A DNA stretch of 50,648 nt from NCBI GenBank assembly GCA_029838215.1, contig JALGVI010000007.1, forward strand, positions 1 to 50,648, given 5' to 3'. Source of the stretch: Candidatus Helarchaeota archaeon (GTDB lineage Archaea > Asgardarchaeota > Lokiarchaeia > Helarchaeales > RDOG01). The notes under the pieces were generated by a model, which worked only from the letters and a program-made list of their open reading frames with translations, had not been told where the DNA came from and did not search any database. The position numbers and the translations under genes were made by a program. Positions 34,885-42,113 of the stretch are shown here, piece by piece (the first letter of the stretch is position 1; each line of letters begins with the position of its first letter).

Positions 34885-36324
34885 ATGACTGAAGAAGGCA
34901 TGTGGTCGGATCTTCCTTTTAACGTTGGTCTTGTCTACGAAGGCGAACGAATTCGTGGTAAACAGACTTATGTTGAATTGGGTGGTCCAAAACAACCTGC
35001 AAAATTCGAATTAGTCCAGGTCAAAGATGTCAAGGATATCAAGGACATGGACGTAGAAATCATTGGTCCTGACATTCCGGACATGAAAGAAGGCGGAAAT
35101 TATCCGATCGGAGTGTTAGTTGAAGTCGGTGGTAAACAAGCTGAAAAAGACCTTGAAGCCGTGCTCGAAAGACGCATTCACGAATTTTCCAACTTCATTG
35201 AAGGATTAATGCATTTAAACCAGCGTTATGACATCTGGATGCGAATTTCAAAGGCCGCCGTAAAGAAAGGCTTCAATTCATTGAAGATGTACGGCACTGT
35301 TCTTGCACGTCTATACAAGTCTGAATTCGGAAAAATTCTTGAAAAGATTCAAGTGAAACTCTATACTGATCCCGATAAAATTAAACCCATTTATGATAAT
35401 GCAATGGGAATTTGGGAAGCCAGAGATGCACGAGCAAGAGACCTCTCCGATGATGAAGTAGACATGTTCTATGGTTGTACTCTATGTTCCAGCTTTGCAC
35501 CATCCCACGTTTGCACCGTTACGCCTGGGCGAATTGCCTTGTGTGGTGCTATAAACTGGTTTGATGCACGTGCCGCAGCAAAAATTGACCCTGAAGGCCC
35601 TAATTTTGCCATTCCAAAAGGCGAGTGTCTTGATGAATTAGCTGGTGAATATTCTGGAATTAACGAAATCACGAAGAAAAAATCACTTGGAGAAATCGAA
35701 CGGGTAACTTTACACACGATATTAAGTCCTTATAACCATACATCTTGTGGATGTTTTGAAGCCATCGCATTTTTCGTGCCTGAAGTTGATGGTGTGGGAA
35801 TTGTTGACCGAAATTACAAGGGCACTACCGTAAACGGATTACCCTTCAGTACAATGGCAAATTCCACAGGTGGCGGAAAACAAGTCGAAGGGTTCGTCGG
35901 AATGGCTATCGAGTACATGCGTTCCAAGAAATTCCTTCAAGCCGATGGTGGATGGAATAGAATAGTTTGGATGCCTGCAGGAATAAAAAACCGCATTATT
36001 GATGCAATTCCTAAAGACATCGTAGACAAGATTGCGACCGAAGAAGTTGCTACCGACCTAGATTCTTTAAAATCATTCCTCAAGGAGAAGAATCACCCTG
36101 TCGTTAAGAATTGGGTGGAAGAAGCCGAAGAGGAAGAAGAAGAAGAAGCCGCACCCATGGTCCCAGCTGGGGGAATGCAGATGCCATCCATGGTTCCAAT
36201 GATGGGAGGCATTCAAGTAGCGAGTGGCGGTGCTAACTGGAAGATAATACTAAAAGGTGCCAAGATCTACGCCGACGAAATCCATATCAAGCGGATCCAG
36301 CCTAAAAAGAAGAAGAAGAAATGA
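34885..36324 (+). CDS. cdhC: Acetyl-CoA decarbonylase/synthase beta subunit (acetyl-CoA synthase)
   Basis: A 479-residue archaeal-type acetyl-CoA synthase that joins CO, a methyl group from the corrinoid protein and CoA, or the reverse. The A-cluster ligands are all visible: C198, C201, C210 and C220 (C-x2-C-x8-C-x9-C) for the Fe4S4 cube, and C288-G-C290 for the distal nickel. The spacing equals that of the bacterial enzyme. The archaeal form lacks the N-terminal CODH-binding domain. After an acidic run (about 413-425) and a Met/Pro-rich linker, the end reads ANWKIILKGAKIYADEIHIK plus a poly-Lys tail. That motif recurs in the next two proteins. First gene of the operon. Confidence 0.96.
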   Translation: MTEEGMWSDLPFNVGLVYEGERIRGKQTYVELGGPKQPAKFELVQVKDVKDIKDMDVEIIGPDIPDMKEGGNYPIGVLVEVGGKQAEKDLEAVLERRIHEFSNFIEGLMHLNQRYDIWMRISKAAVKKGFNSLKMYGTVLARLYKSEFGKILEKIQVKLYTDPDKIKPIYDNAMGIWEARDARARDLSDDEVDMFYGCTLCSSFAPSHVCTVTPGRIALCGAINWFDARAAAKIDPEGPNFAIPKGECLDELAGEYSGINEITKKKSLGEIERVTLHTILSPYNHTSCGCFEAIAFFVPEVDGVGIVDRNYKGTTVNGLPFSTMANSTGGGKQVEGFVGMAIEYMRSKKFLQADGGWNRIVWMPAGIKNRIIDAIPKDIVDKIATEEVATDLDSLKSFLKEKNHPVVKNWVEEAEEEEEEEAAPMVPAGGMQMPSMVPMMGGIQVASGGANWKIILKGAKIYADEIHIKRIQPKKKKKK

Positions 36325-36364
36325 TTTTATTTCTTCTGAACCGAACTCTAGGAGTTGAAATAGT

Positions 36365-36499
36365 ATGGCCGAAGATTTTACCGAACGTCTCAATCGCCTT
36401 TTAAAGGATATCGATGAGGTTGTCATCAAGAATGCACGAATTGAAGCAGACGAGATCGAGCTCGGTCAATCAGAACCTACGAAGAGGAAGAAAAAATGA
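36365..36499 (+). CDS. 44-residue docking-motif protein of the cdh operon
   Basis: A complete small gene between cdhC and cdhD. It reads MAEDFTERLNRLLKDIDEVV, then IKNARIEADEIELG, and ends KRKKK. Its stop overlaps the cdhD start as ATGA (36496-36499), so it is translationally coupled. AGGAG lies 12-16 bases before its ATG. The first half aligns with the start of CdhD (MSEEIKKIIDGISKDAEEIV, LKNVAIVAD). The second half, including the Lys tail, aligns with the end of CdhC (IILKGAKIYADEI). It may be a subunit-docking peptide of the acetyl-CoA synthase complex. That is inference, but the coding evidence is strong. Confidence 0.8.
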   Translation: MAEDFTERLNRLLKDIDEVVIKNARIEADEIELGQSEPTKRKKK

Positions 36500-37806
36500 G
36501 CGAAGAAATTAAAAAAATCATCGATGGTATTTCCAAGGATGCCGAAGAAATCGTCTTAAAGAATGTTGCTATCGTGGCAGACCAATTGGGTTTCGAACTT
36601 CAAGGCGGTGGCGGTGCCGATCCGCGAGTTCCTTACATGCAGGCAGGGATAATGCAAGCAATGCAAATCTTGCAAGGTGCTGTAGGAGGGCAAGTGATGA
36701 TGCCATCTGGTGCTGGTCTTGCACCTGGAATTGCTGCAGTGTTAAAGTGGAAAGCGCAGACTTTTAATTCGCCCGTTGAAACATATCCGGGTGAAATTGT
36801 TGTCGTGGAATTTTGCCGTTCTGGAAAAGGTGGAGAGGTCGTTAAAGCTGGTGGACAAAAAGCCATGAATTTCTACAATTTTGATTCTTTGATGCCACAT
36901 ACTCCAATCGTAACAGGAGATGTATTTGATATTCCCATTCACAAGAAAGGACGTGAATCTTTTCTCAGACTTTCAAAACCTGTCAAGGATCACTTCCTAA
37001 ATGGTCCCATAGGCGATGTCTCAACAGATGTCGGTGAATGGGCAAAGGCAAACGTGAAATATGGAGCTCAAATGGTCACGATGCATAATATCGGAACTGA
37101 TCCTACAATTCCGAAAAAGCTTGGTGGTCAAAAGTCTCCAAGAGAAGCTGCAAAGAATCTAGAAGAAGTTCTACAGGCTGTAAAATGTCCTGTCGTAATT
37201 GGTGGCTCTGGCAATCCAACAGAAGACATCAAGGTATTCGAAGCCTGTGCTGCAGTATCTGAATCAGAACGACTGCTAATCAGCTCAACTAACCTTGATG
37301 ATTATACAAAAATCGTCCCAATTGCTAAGAAATATGATCATAACATCTTGGGATTCACCCAACTCGACCTAAATAACGCCAAAAAATTGAATGCAGAAAT
37401 GCTTAAGCTAGGAATGCCTAAGGACCACATCGTGATGGACCCAACTTGTGCACCCCTTGGTTACGGAATTCAATATTCATTTTCCATCTATCAACGAATA
37501 CGACTTGCTGCCCTCAAAGGTGAAACGGACATTCAATGTCCGATGAGTGGTGGAACAACAAATGCATGGGGCGCGCGCGAGGCATTTTTGGCAAATAAAG
37601 TCAAGCCAGAATGGGGTGAGCGTAATTATCGAGGTCCACTTTGGGAGATCTTGACTGCATTCATGTTATCCATCGCGGGTCTTGACATAGCAATGATGTT
37701 ACATCCGCTTGCAATCCAATCTTTCCGACAAATAGTTACTGAATTGACCGCACGCGAAAAAGCCGCCAAGATAAATCACTTGGATTGGCTTACGATGGAG
37801 GTATGA
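36496..37806 (+). CDS. cdhD: Corrinoid Fe-S protein small subunit (ACDS delta)
   Basis: A 436-residue subunit of the corrinoid methyl carrier, with a TIM-barrel that shares the cobamide with CdhE. Family blocks are CPVVIGGSGNPTEDIKVFEA, HIVMDPTCAPLGYGIQYSFS and CPMSGGTTNAWGAREAF. The N-terminal tail (about 1-40) carries the same LKNVAIVAD motif as the neighbouring small protein and the end of CdhC, followed by a Gly-rich stretch (LQGGGGADPR). The ATG at 36496 overlaps the stop of the 44-residue gene. It passes methyl groups from tetrahydropterin to acetyl-CoA synthase. Confidence 0.95.
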   Translation: MSEEIKKIIDGISKDAEEIVLKNVAIVADQLGFELQGGGGADPRVPYMQAGIMQAMQILQGAVGGQVMMPSGAGLAPGIAAVLKWKAQTFNSPVETYPGEIVVVEFCRSGKGGEVVKAGGQKAMNFYNFDSLMPHTPIVTGDVFDIPIHKKGRESFLRLSKPVKDHFLNGPIGDVSTDVGEWAKANVKYGAQMVTMHNIGTDPTIPKKLGGQKSPREAAKNLEEVLQAVKCPVVIGGSGNPTEDIKVFEACAAVSESERLLISSTNLDDYTKIVPIAKKYDHNILGFTQLDLNNAKKLNAEMLKLGMPKDHIVMDPTCAPLGYGIQYSFSIYQRIRLAALKGETDIQCPMSGGTTNAWGAREAFLANKVKPEWGERNYRGPLWEILTAFMLSIAGLDIAMMLHPLAIQSFRQIVTELTAREKAAKINHLDWLTMEV

Positions 37807-37816
37807 GGTGAGTTAA

Positions 37817-39262
37817 ATGGCAAAACTGTCTCCAATTAAAGTTGTATCGGCTTTACCCGGCACGAATTGTAGAGAATGCGGCGAAGAAACTTGCATGGCA
37901 TTTGCAGTCAAGCTCATTGACCATCAAGTCGATATAAACGATTGTAAGCCCCTCGTATCCGAGAAAAAATATGCGAAGAAATTGAAGGCTCTTAAGGAAA
38001 TTGCAACACCACCCATCCGTAAGGTCGTTATTGGTACGGGTGATCGTAAAATGATTGTTGGCGATGAAGAAGTCATGTATCGTCATGAATTGACGTACTA
38101 TAACCCTTCACCAATCTGTATCGAAGTTGCCGATGATGATTTAGACGAAGTTGCAAAAGTCACAAAATATGTCAACGACTATGAACTTTACCGCATTGGT
38201 GCCAACTATTATTTGGACGGCGTTGCAATCCGCTGCCGATCAAATGATGCAAAAACGTTTGCCGCTGCAGTCAAAAAAGCCAAAGAAATAACTGACATGC
38301 CTTTAATTCTTTGTTCCACCAACCCCGAAATTTTACGTGCTGGAGCAATGGTTGTAAAGGACAAAAATCCACTTCTTTATGCTGCAACCAGAGATAATTG
38401 GGAAAAAGTCGGAAAATTAGCACTGGAATTAAATTGTCCCGTTGCTGTATATTCTTCTGACCTATCCGAACTCAAGTCGCTTGCCACAAGCTTGCATGAA
38501 GCAGGAGTTGAGCAAATCGTACTTGATCCCGGATGTTATTATGGTTCTGGAAACGTCGCGGATACCATTGGTGCACATCTTCAACTCAAGCGTGCTGCAA
38601 TTGAGAAAGATGACAAATTGGTTGGTTTTCCCACAATGGGTGTAACCGCTACTGCGTTTATCGGCAAGGATAAGAATATGTCCGAAGGAGAACGAATCGC
38701 AGCCGCATACGAAGAAGGAAAGATGGCTTGTCTCCTAATGTGTAACGCCTGTAACCTCTTGATCATGCATACAATGGATAACTGGTTTCAACTGGCAATG
38801 GTCGTCGTGCGCGAAAACGTGTATTCCGATCCACGCGTGAATCCTTCAGTAGATGCAAAACTTTACGAAGTTGGCTCTCCGGATCAAGATAGTCCTGTAT
38901 TTATTACGACAAATTATACAATGACCTACTTTACGGTTCGATCGGATCTCCAAGATTTGCGTCTGAATGCTTGGCTTTTGGTCATTGACACGGAAGGAAT
39001 CTCCGTAGAATCTGCCGTAGCTGGCGGTCAAATGGTTGCCTCGAAAGTGGCTGAAGCCATTAAGGAGACTGGAGTTCTTGACAAAGTCAATCATAGGATT
39101 GTAATTATCCCTGGCCTTGCCGCGCGAATCTCCGGAGAATTAGAAGAACTTGCCGATCTCAAGGTTGTCGTTGGTCCAAGAGACTCAAGTGGTATCGAAA
39201 AACTGATGAAAGGATACGATAAGGATAGCTTAATGAAAGATTACCAAGCCATGAAGGCATAA
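37817..39262 (+). CDS. cdhE: Corrinoid Fe-S protein large subunit (ACDS gamma)
   Basis: A 481-residue corrinoid protein subunit with an N-terminal Fe4S4 domain: C18, C21, C26 and C43 (C-x2-C-x4-C-x16-C). A TIM barrel follows, then a C-terminal cobamide-binding domain (VIIPGLAARISGELEEL, VVGPRDSSGIEKLM). The cluster reactivates Co(II) to Co(I) for methyl transfer. It lies 10 bases after cdhD. The cdhA/cdhB CO-dehydrogenase genes are not in the window, so that part of the complex must be encoded elsewhere. A T-run follows the stop. Confidence 0.95.
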   Translation: MAKLSPIKVVSALPGTNCRECGEETCMAFAVKLIDHQVDINDCKPLVSEKKYAKKLKALKEIATPPIRKVVIGTGDRKMIVGDEEVMYRHELTYYNPSPICIEVADDDLDEVAKVTKYVNDYELYRIGANYYLDGVAIRCRSNDAKTFAAAVKKAKEITDMPLILCSTNPEILRAGAMVVKDKNPLLYAATRDNWEKVGKLALELNCPVAVYSSDLSELKSLATSLHEAGVEQIVLDPGCYYGSGNVADTIGAHLQLKRAAIEKDDKLVGFPTMGVTATAFIGKDKNMSEGERIAAAYEEGKMACLLMCNACNLLIMHTMDNWFQLAMVVVRENVYSDPRVNPSVDAKLYEVGSPDQDSPVFITTNYTMTYFTVRSDLQDLRLNAWLLVIDTEGISVESAVAGGQMVASKVAEAIKETGVLDKVNHRIVIIPGLAARISGELEELADLKVVVGPRDSSGIEKLMKGYDKDSLMKDYQAMKA

Positions 39263-39270
39263 AACCCCTA

Positions 39271-39283
39271 TTTTTTTTCTTTT
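39271..39283 (+). terminator. T-rich terminator after cdhE
   Basis: Eight Ts, one C and four Ts start nine bases after the cdhE stop. This is the usual archaeal intrinsic terminator. The next gene has its own promoter about 200 bases on. Confidence 0.5.
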
Positions 39284-39468
39284 CACGGGTTAATCATCAG
39301 TCTCTCATTAAATTCCAAACAAAAAGTGACGTTTTTTTTCGTAAATTTGATCGTCAAAAAATTTTATAATTTACATGAAAATATGAAAATTCGTGCAATA
39401 AGATAAGAAAATTCACGTAAAAATCAGCTTTACTTTTTTATACCAAATTTCTCATGGAATAGCACTCA

Positions 39469-39495
39469 TATATAACTTTGAAATAGTATTTAAAG
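39469..39495 (+). promoter_or_regulatory. TATA-like promoter of the HesB-like selenoprotein gene
   Basis: TATATAA (39469-39475) and TATTTAAAG (39487-39495) are two candidate TATA boxes 40-65 bases before the ATG at 39537. GAGGT at 39524-39528 is the ribosome site. The rest of the 274-base gap after cdhE is AT-rich with no convincing gene. Confidence 0.4.
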
Positions 39496-39536
39496 CTTAA
39501 AAGAACTATACATCTAAAGAATTGAGGTATCCCTTA

Positions 39537-39908
39537 ATGGAATTCACATTCACTGACAAGGCACGAGAGCACATTGAAAAGAAATTGAGCGACCGACAAG
39601 AGCAAGGTATGTTCATTTTTACGATGTTACATCGCGGATGATCAGGAGCGTATAAAGAAATCATGATAGAAGTTGCACCGAAATCGCACGTCAGAAACAT
39701 CCAACTATTCCAAGAAGTTGGAGTTTTTAAGAGCGGAAACGGCGGTGGAGAACTTCCCATTTATATCGATCCTGAATCACGAAGGCATCTAGAAAGTCGA
39801 AAGGAAATCAAGATTGATGCTTATGGATGGTCGTTCATGAAGTATCTAACGATTCCTGATGCATACTTGCCTTATTACGGTTCAAGCGGCTCTTGTTCAA
39901 TGTGCTAA
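39537..39908 (+). CDS. HesB/IscA-like selenoprotein candidate with in-frame UGA (Sec35)
   Basis: A 123-residue A-type Fe-S carrier-like protein read through a TGA at 39639-39641. Upstream of it the frame gives MEFTFTDKAREHIEKKL ... FTMLHRG, and downstream it continues SGAYKEIMIEVAPKS. The UGA thus falls at residue 35 in H-R-G-U-S-G, exactly where IscA/HesB proteins have their first cluster-binding Cys (G-C-S-G). Two Cys (C120, C123) end the protein, as in the family. HesB-like selenoproteins are known in methanogens, and selenoproteins have been reported in Lokiarchaeota. A SECIS-like hairpin lies just after the stop. GAGGT precedes the ATG. The alternative, a nonsense mutation, is less likely given the position. 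Confidence 0.85.
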
Positions 39909-39917
39909 TCTTTCCAA

Positions 39918-39996
39918 AAGGAATGGTTTATGACCCCGATTCAAAAAGTTTGAGGAATCCGGGCGAAACCCAGGACATGCACCTGGCTCATTCCTT
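39918..39996 (+). promoter_or_regulatory. SECIS-like element in the 3' UTR of the selenoprotein candidate
   Basis: Ten bases after the TAA, AUGA (39930-39933) precedes a stem of CCCGATTC (39935-39942) with GAATCCGGG (39955-39963, one bulged C). The apical loop (39943-39954) starts with five As, and C-G-A-A (39964-39967) follows the stem. This gives the U-G-A-N/N-G-A-N non-Watson-Crick core plus apical As that define eukaryotic SECIS elements and resemble those described for Lokiarchaeota. An outer 8-base stem, AAGGAATG (39918-39925) with CATTCCTT (39989-39996), encloses it and a second hairpin, CCAGG/CCTGG (39970-39986). Folded by eye only. Confidence 0.7.
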
Positions 39997-40030
39997 CCTT
40001 CCCTTTAAATTGAAGAAAAAGTGTTAAGAC

Positions 40031-40249
40031 ATGATCTCGGATTTGTACATCCCAAAAGTAACAGATCCAAAAAAGTGCGGCTATTGCGCGGCATGTGAGA
40101 AAACCTGCCCCGAAAAAGCCATCAAAATTGAAAATAATACATTTCATCTTGATGTTGAAAAGTGCTTGGGCAGGAAAAATGAATTTTGCGCTGCTTGTGT
40201 GGAAATTTGCCAACGCAAGATCCTCTCAATGGTTGAGGCACCCGTCTAA
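40031..40249 (+). CDS. Dicluster 2[4Fe-4S] ferredoxin-like protein
   Basis: A 72-residue ferredoxin. The first cluster motif is classic: KKCGYCAACEKTCPEKAI (C-x2-C-x2-C-x3-C-P). The second is atypical, with seven residues between its first and second Cys: CLGRKNEFCAACVEICQ (C-x7-C-x2-C-x3-C). It probably carries electrons, perhaps to the adjacent HesB-like protein or to the corrinoid protein cluster, which is inference. It is 122 bases after the selenoprotein stop, and the SECIS-like hairpin fills most of that gap. The ATG is at 40031. It is convergent with the HxlR regulator. Confidence 0.85.
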   Translation: MISDLYIPKVTDPKKCGYCAACEKTCPEKAIKIENNTFHLDVEKCLGRKNEFCAACVEICQRKILSMVEAPV

Positions 40250-40260
40250 AACATCTAAAT

Positions 40261-40632
40261 CTATTTTTCGATTATTTCGGGATAAATCAAAATATGTTTG
40301 TAATCTTCTGCCCACTGTTCTAGTGTCTTGAAAATCACGCTGAGAGCAGCTCCCTTGTCTGTTAATCGGTATTCCACGCGTGGAGGAATTTCATTGAATG
40401 CCTTGCGTTCAATAATACCCATTATGTCCAACTCCTTCAAGCGCTCTGAGAGCGTTTTGGGAGATATATCAAACCTTTTATAGATTTGATTATAGCGAAG
40501 TGGTTTATCTCGATTTTCGTAGAATAAGAAAATAATGGGCATCATGTGCTTTCGACCCAATAATTCAATCACGCAAGTCGCATCTCGGCATTGCTCTAAT
40601 TCTTCTTCCCTACTTAATTTTCTTGTCATCAT
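40261..40632 (-). CDS. HxlR-family winged-helix regulator
   Basis: A 123-residue HxlR-type DNA-binding protein. It has the N-terminal conserved Cys followed by VIELLGRKHMMPIIFLF, the recognition block YNQIYKRFDISPKTLSERLKELD, and the wing and last helix IIERKAF ... RVEYRLTDKGAAL. Family members often sense thiol or aldehyde stress through that Cys. The ATG at 40632 is chosen because AGGTGA precedes it. Its upstream region holds three alternating copies of a 7-base half-site, so self-regulation is likely. It is convergent with the ferredoxin gene. Its targets are otherwise unknown. Confidence 0.87.
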   Translation of the reverse strand: MMTRKLSREEELEQCRDATCVIELLGRKHMMPIIFLFYENRDKPLRYNQIYKRFDISPKTLSERLKELDIMGIIERKAFNEIPPRVEYRLTDKGAALSVIFKTLEQWAEDYKHILIYPEIIEK

Positions 40633-40656
40633 CGTTTCACCTATATAAAATACATG

Positions 40657-40681
40657 CTTCAAATTTTGAAGTAACTTCAAA
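40657..40681. promoter_or_regulatory. Triple alternating half-site operator upstream of the HxlR gene
   Basis: CTTCAAA (40657-40663), TTTGAAG (40665-40671) and CTTCAAA (40675-40681) are three perfect copies of one 7-base half-site in alternating orientation, with spacers of 1 and 3 bases. They lie 25-49 bases before the HxlR start at 40632. A weaker copy (CTTCAG, about 40694) follows. This is the expected layout for an autoregulated winged-helix repressor dimer that binds cooperatively. Confidence 0.6.
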
Positions 40682-40783
40682 CTTTTTAGCTTACTTCAGT
40701 TAATGAATAAGCTTTTATCAAATTTACTGATGTTATTTCAGTTCCAAGAATCATAATGAAGCGGTCGAAGAACCAAGCACGGA

Positions 40784-42082
40784 CTATTTCCATTCGATTT
40801 TGCGCTTGAAGAGTGACAATATAAAAATAACACATTGAAACATGAACCAAAATGGGAATGTGAGAACTGCGGCTTTCTTCGTTTTATAACCGCCGTAGAC
40901 ATTCGGCGAGATACATGAAAATATTGCCATTCCATAGAGACTACCCAGATATATTCCGATGTTAATAATTGCAAGGACAAGATCGCCTAAATCAAAAATA
41001 CCCATTAGAGCCAATTGAGCAAATGGGAAAATTCCGTATAAGCCCAAAATACATGCTACAATAATGAAGGTACTGATCTGACAGGAGATGAAAGGTAGCC
41101 CAACTACATTGAAGCTTGCCAAGTAAGATTGCCAAGACTTGTTTAAATAACGGGTACCCGCCTTATACCAGCGTAATCGTTGCTTGAACGGAGACGTGGT
41201 GTAGTGATTTTGAACCTTGGTACGATGATCGTAAGTATATAGAGCTTTATATCCGTGTTCCGTTACTCGCCAACCGAGAAATAAATCGTGAGCGTGTTCG
41301 GTTTCCAATCCTTTCCAGCCACCGATTTGATAGAAAAAAGACTTTCTGATGGAAAATGAACCACCCCAGCAAATTCCGGGAACTTTTATCTTTAGCTTCT
41401 TGATAAAGGGTTCAGCAATATCAAGTGAGGCCAACCCCAACCATAGAAGACCTGCCATGTCAAGTCGTTGTAGATGAGCTGAGACGGACGGTCCATTAAT
41501 CACGTACATGCTACTTACACACCCAATTGCATTGTCCAGAAGAGGTGCAATCATGAAATGAATGTATGTAGGCGGTAAGACACAGTCGGCTTCGGTGACA
41601 ACAATTACTTCTCCCTTTGCACGTTCGATCCCGAGCGTCAATCCGTATGATACAGAATTGTAACCCTTTGGGCGGGGTGGAAGTTCAAACCGGTTTAGTA
41701 ACGTGATATGCGGATGTTTTTTTGAATATTGCTTTACGATTTCGGGCGTGGCATCTTCATCTGATTCATCTATGATCATTACTTCGAGTTTTTCTTTGGG
41801 ATAGTCAAGCTCAAGAATGGAATCCAATAAGGTTTGAATTATTTTTTCTTCATTTTTTGTAGGTACAAGTAAGGAAACGGATGGTTCCCAAAAAACTCGG
41901 GCTGTTTTACGATGATTGGGATAAAATACCATGTCAACAAAATTAACAACATCATTCAACCTATCGTGAGGAGCAAAATCGCTTTTCCAATGCCGAAAAC
42001 TGGTCGCAATACATAAGAGTGTTATGGTATTTGAATAATGAAATGCGGCAAACAACAGAATTATCCACAGTACCACTATCAT
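40784..42082 (-). CDS. Membrane glycosyltransferase family 2
   Basis: A 432-residue processive-type GT2 enzyme. One N-terminal helix (about 1-26) precedes the GT-A domain with LLVPTKNEEKIIQTLLDSI, the sugar-nucleotide/metal motif VVTEADCVLPP (E-x-D), GGSFSIRKSFF, an H-A-H-D in place of the common E-D, and QRLRW (Q-x2-R-W, product binding). Three or four membrane helices follow (about 310-430), through which a polymer or lipid-linked sugar could pass. It lies 31 bases after the acyltransferase-like gene on the same strand, so both belong to a surface lipid or glycan locus. Start ATG at 42082. Confidence 0.87.
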   Translation of the reverse strand: MIVVLWIILLFAAFHYSNTITLLCIATSFRHWKSDFAPHDRLNDVVNFVDMVFYPNHRKTARVFWEPSVSLLVPTKNEEKIIQTLLDSILELDYPKEKLEVMIIDESDEDATPEIVKQYSKKHPHITLLNRFELPPRPKGYNSVSYGLTLGIERAKGEVIVVTEADCVLPPTYIHFMIAPLLDNAIGCVSSMYVINGPSVSAHLQRLDMAGLLWLGLASLDIAEPFIKKLKIKVPGICWGGSFSIRKSFFYQIGGWKGLETEHAHDLFLGWRVTEHGYKALYTYDHRTKVQNHYTTSPFKQRLRWYKAGTRYLNKSWQSYLASFNVVGLPFISCQISTFIIVACILGLYGIFPFAQLALMGIFDLGDLVLAIINIGIYLGSLYGMAIFSCISPNVYGGYKTKKAAVLTFPFWFMFQCVIFILSLFKRKIEWK

Positions 42083-42113
42083 TCTGGCTCTTTCCTAAAG
42101 TGAAGTTTAATCG

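Noticed and set aside
36144..36175. Glu-codon run at the end of cdhC as a microsatellite
   Set aside because: It is a coding acidic linker before a Met/Pro stretch, a normal feature of this subunit.
39537..39641. HesB-like gene as a pseudogene with a nonsense codon
   Set aside because: The codon lies exactly at the Sec/Cys position, the remaining frame is intact and a SECIS-like hairpin follows. A random stop would seldom do all three.
39663..39908. Separate short gene beginning at an internal ATG after the UGA
   Set aside because: It lacks the first half of the HesB fold and has no ribosome site. The upstream part is in the same frame and completes the family pattern.
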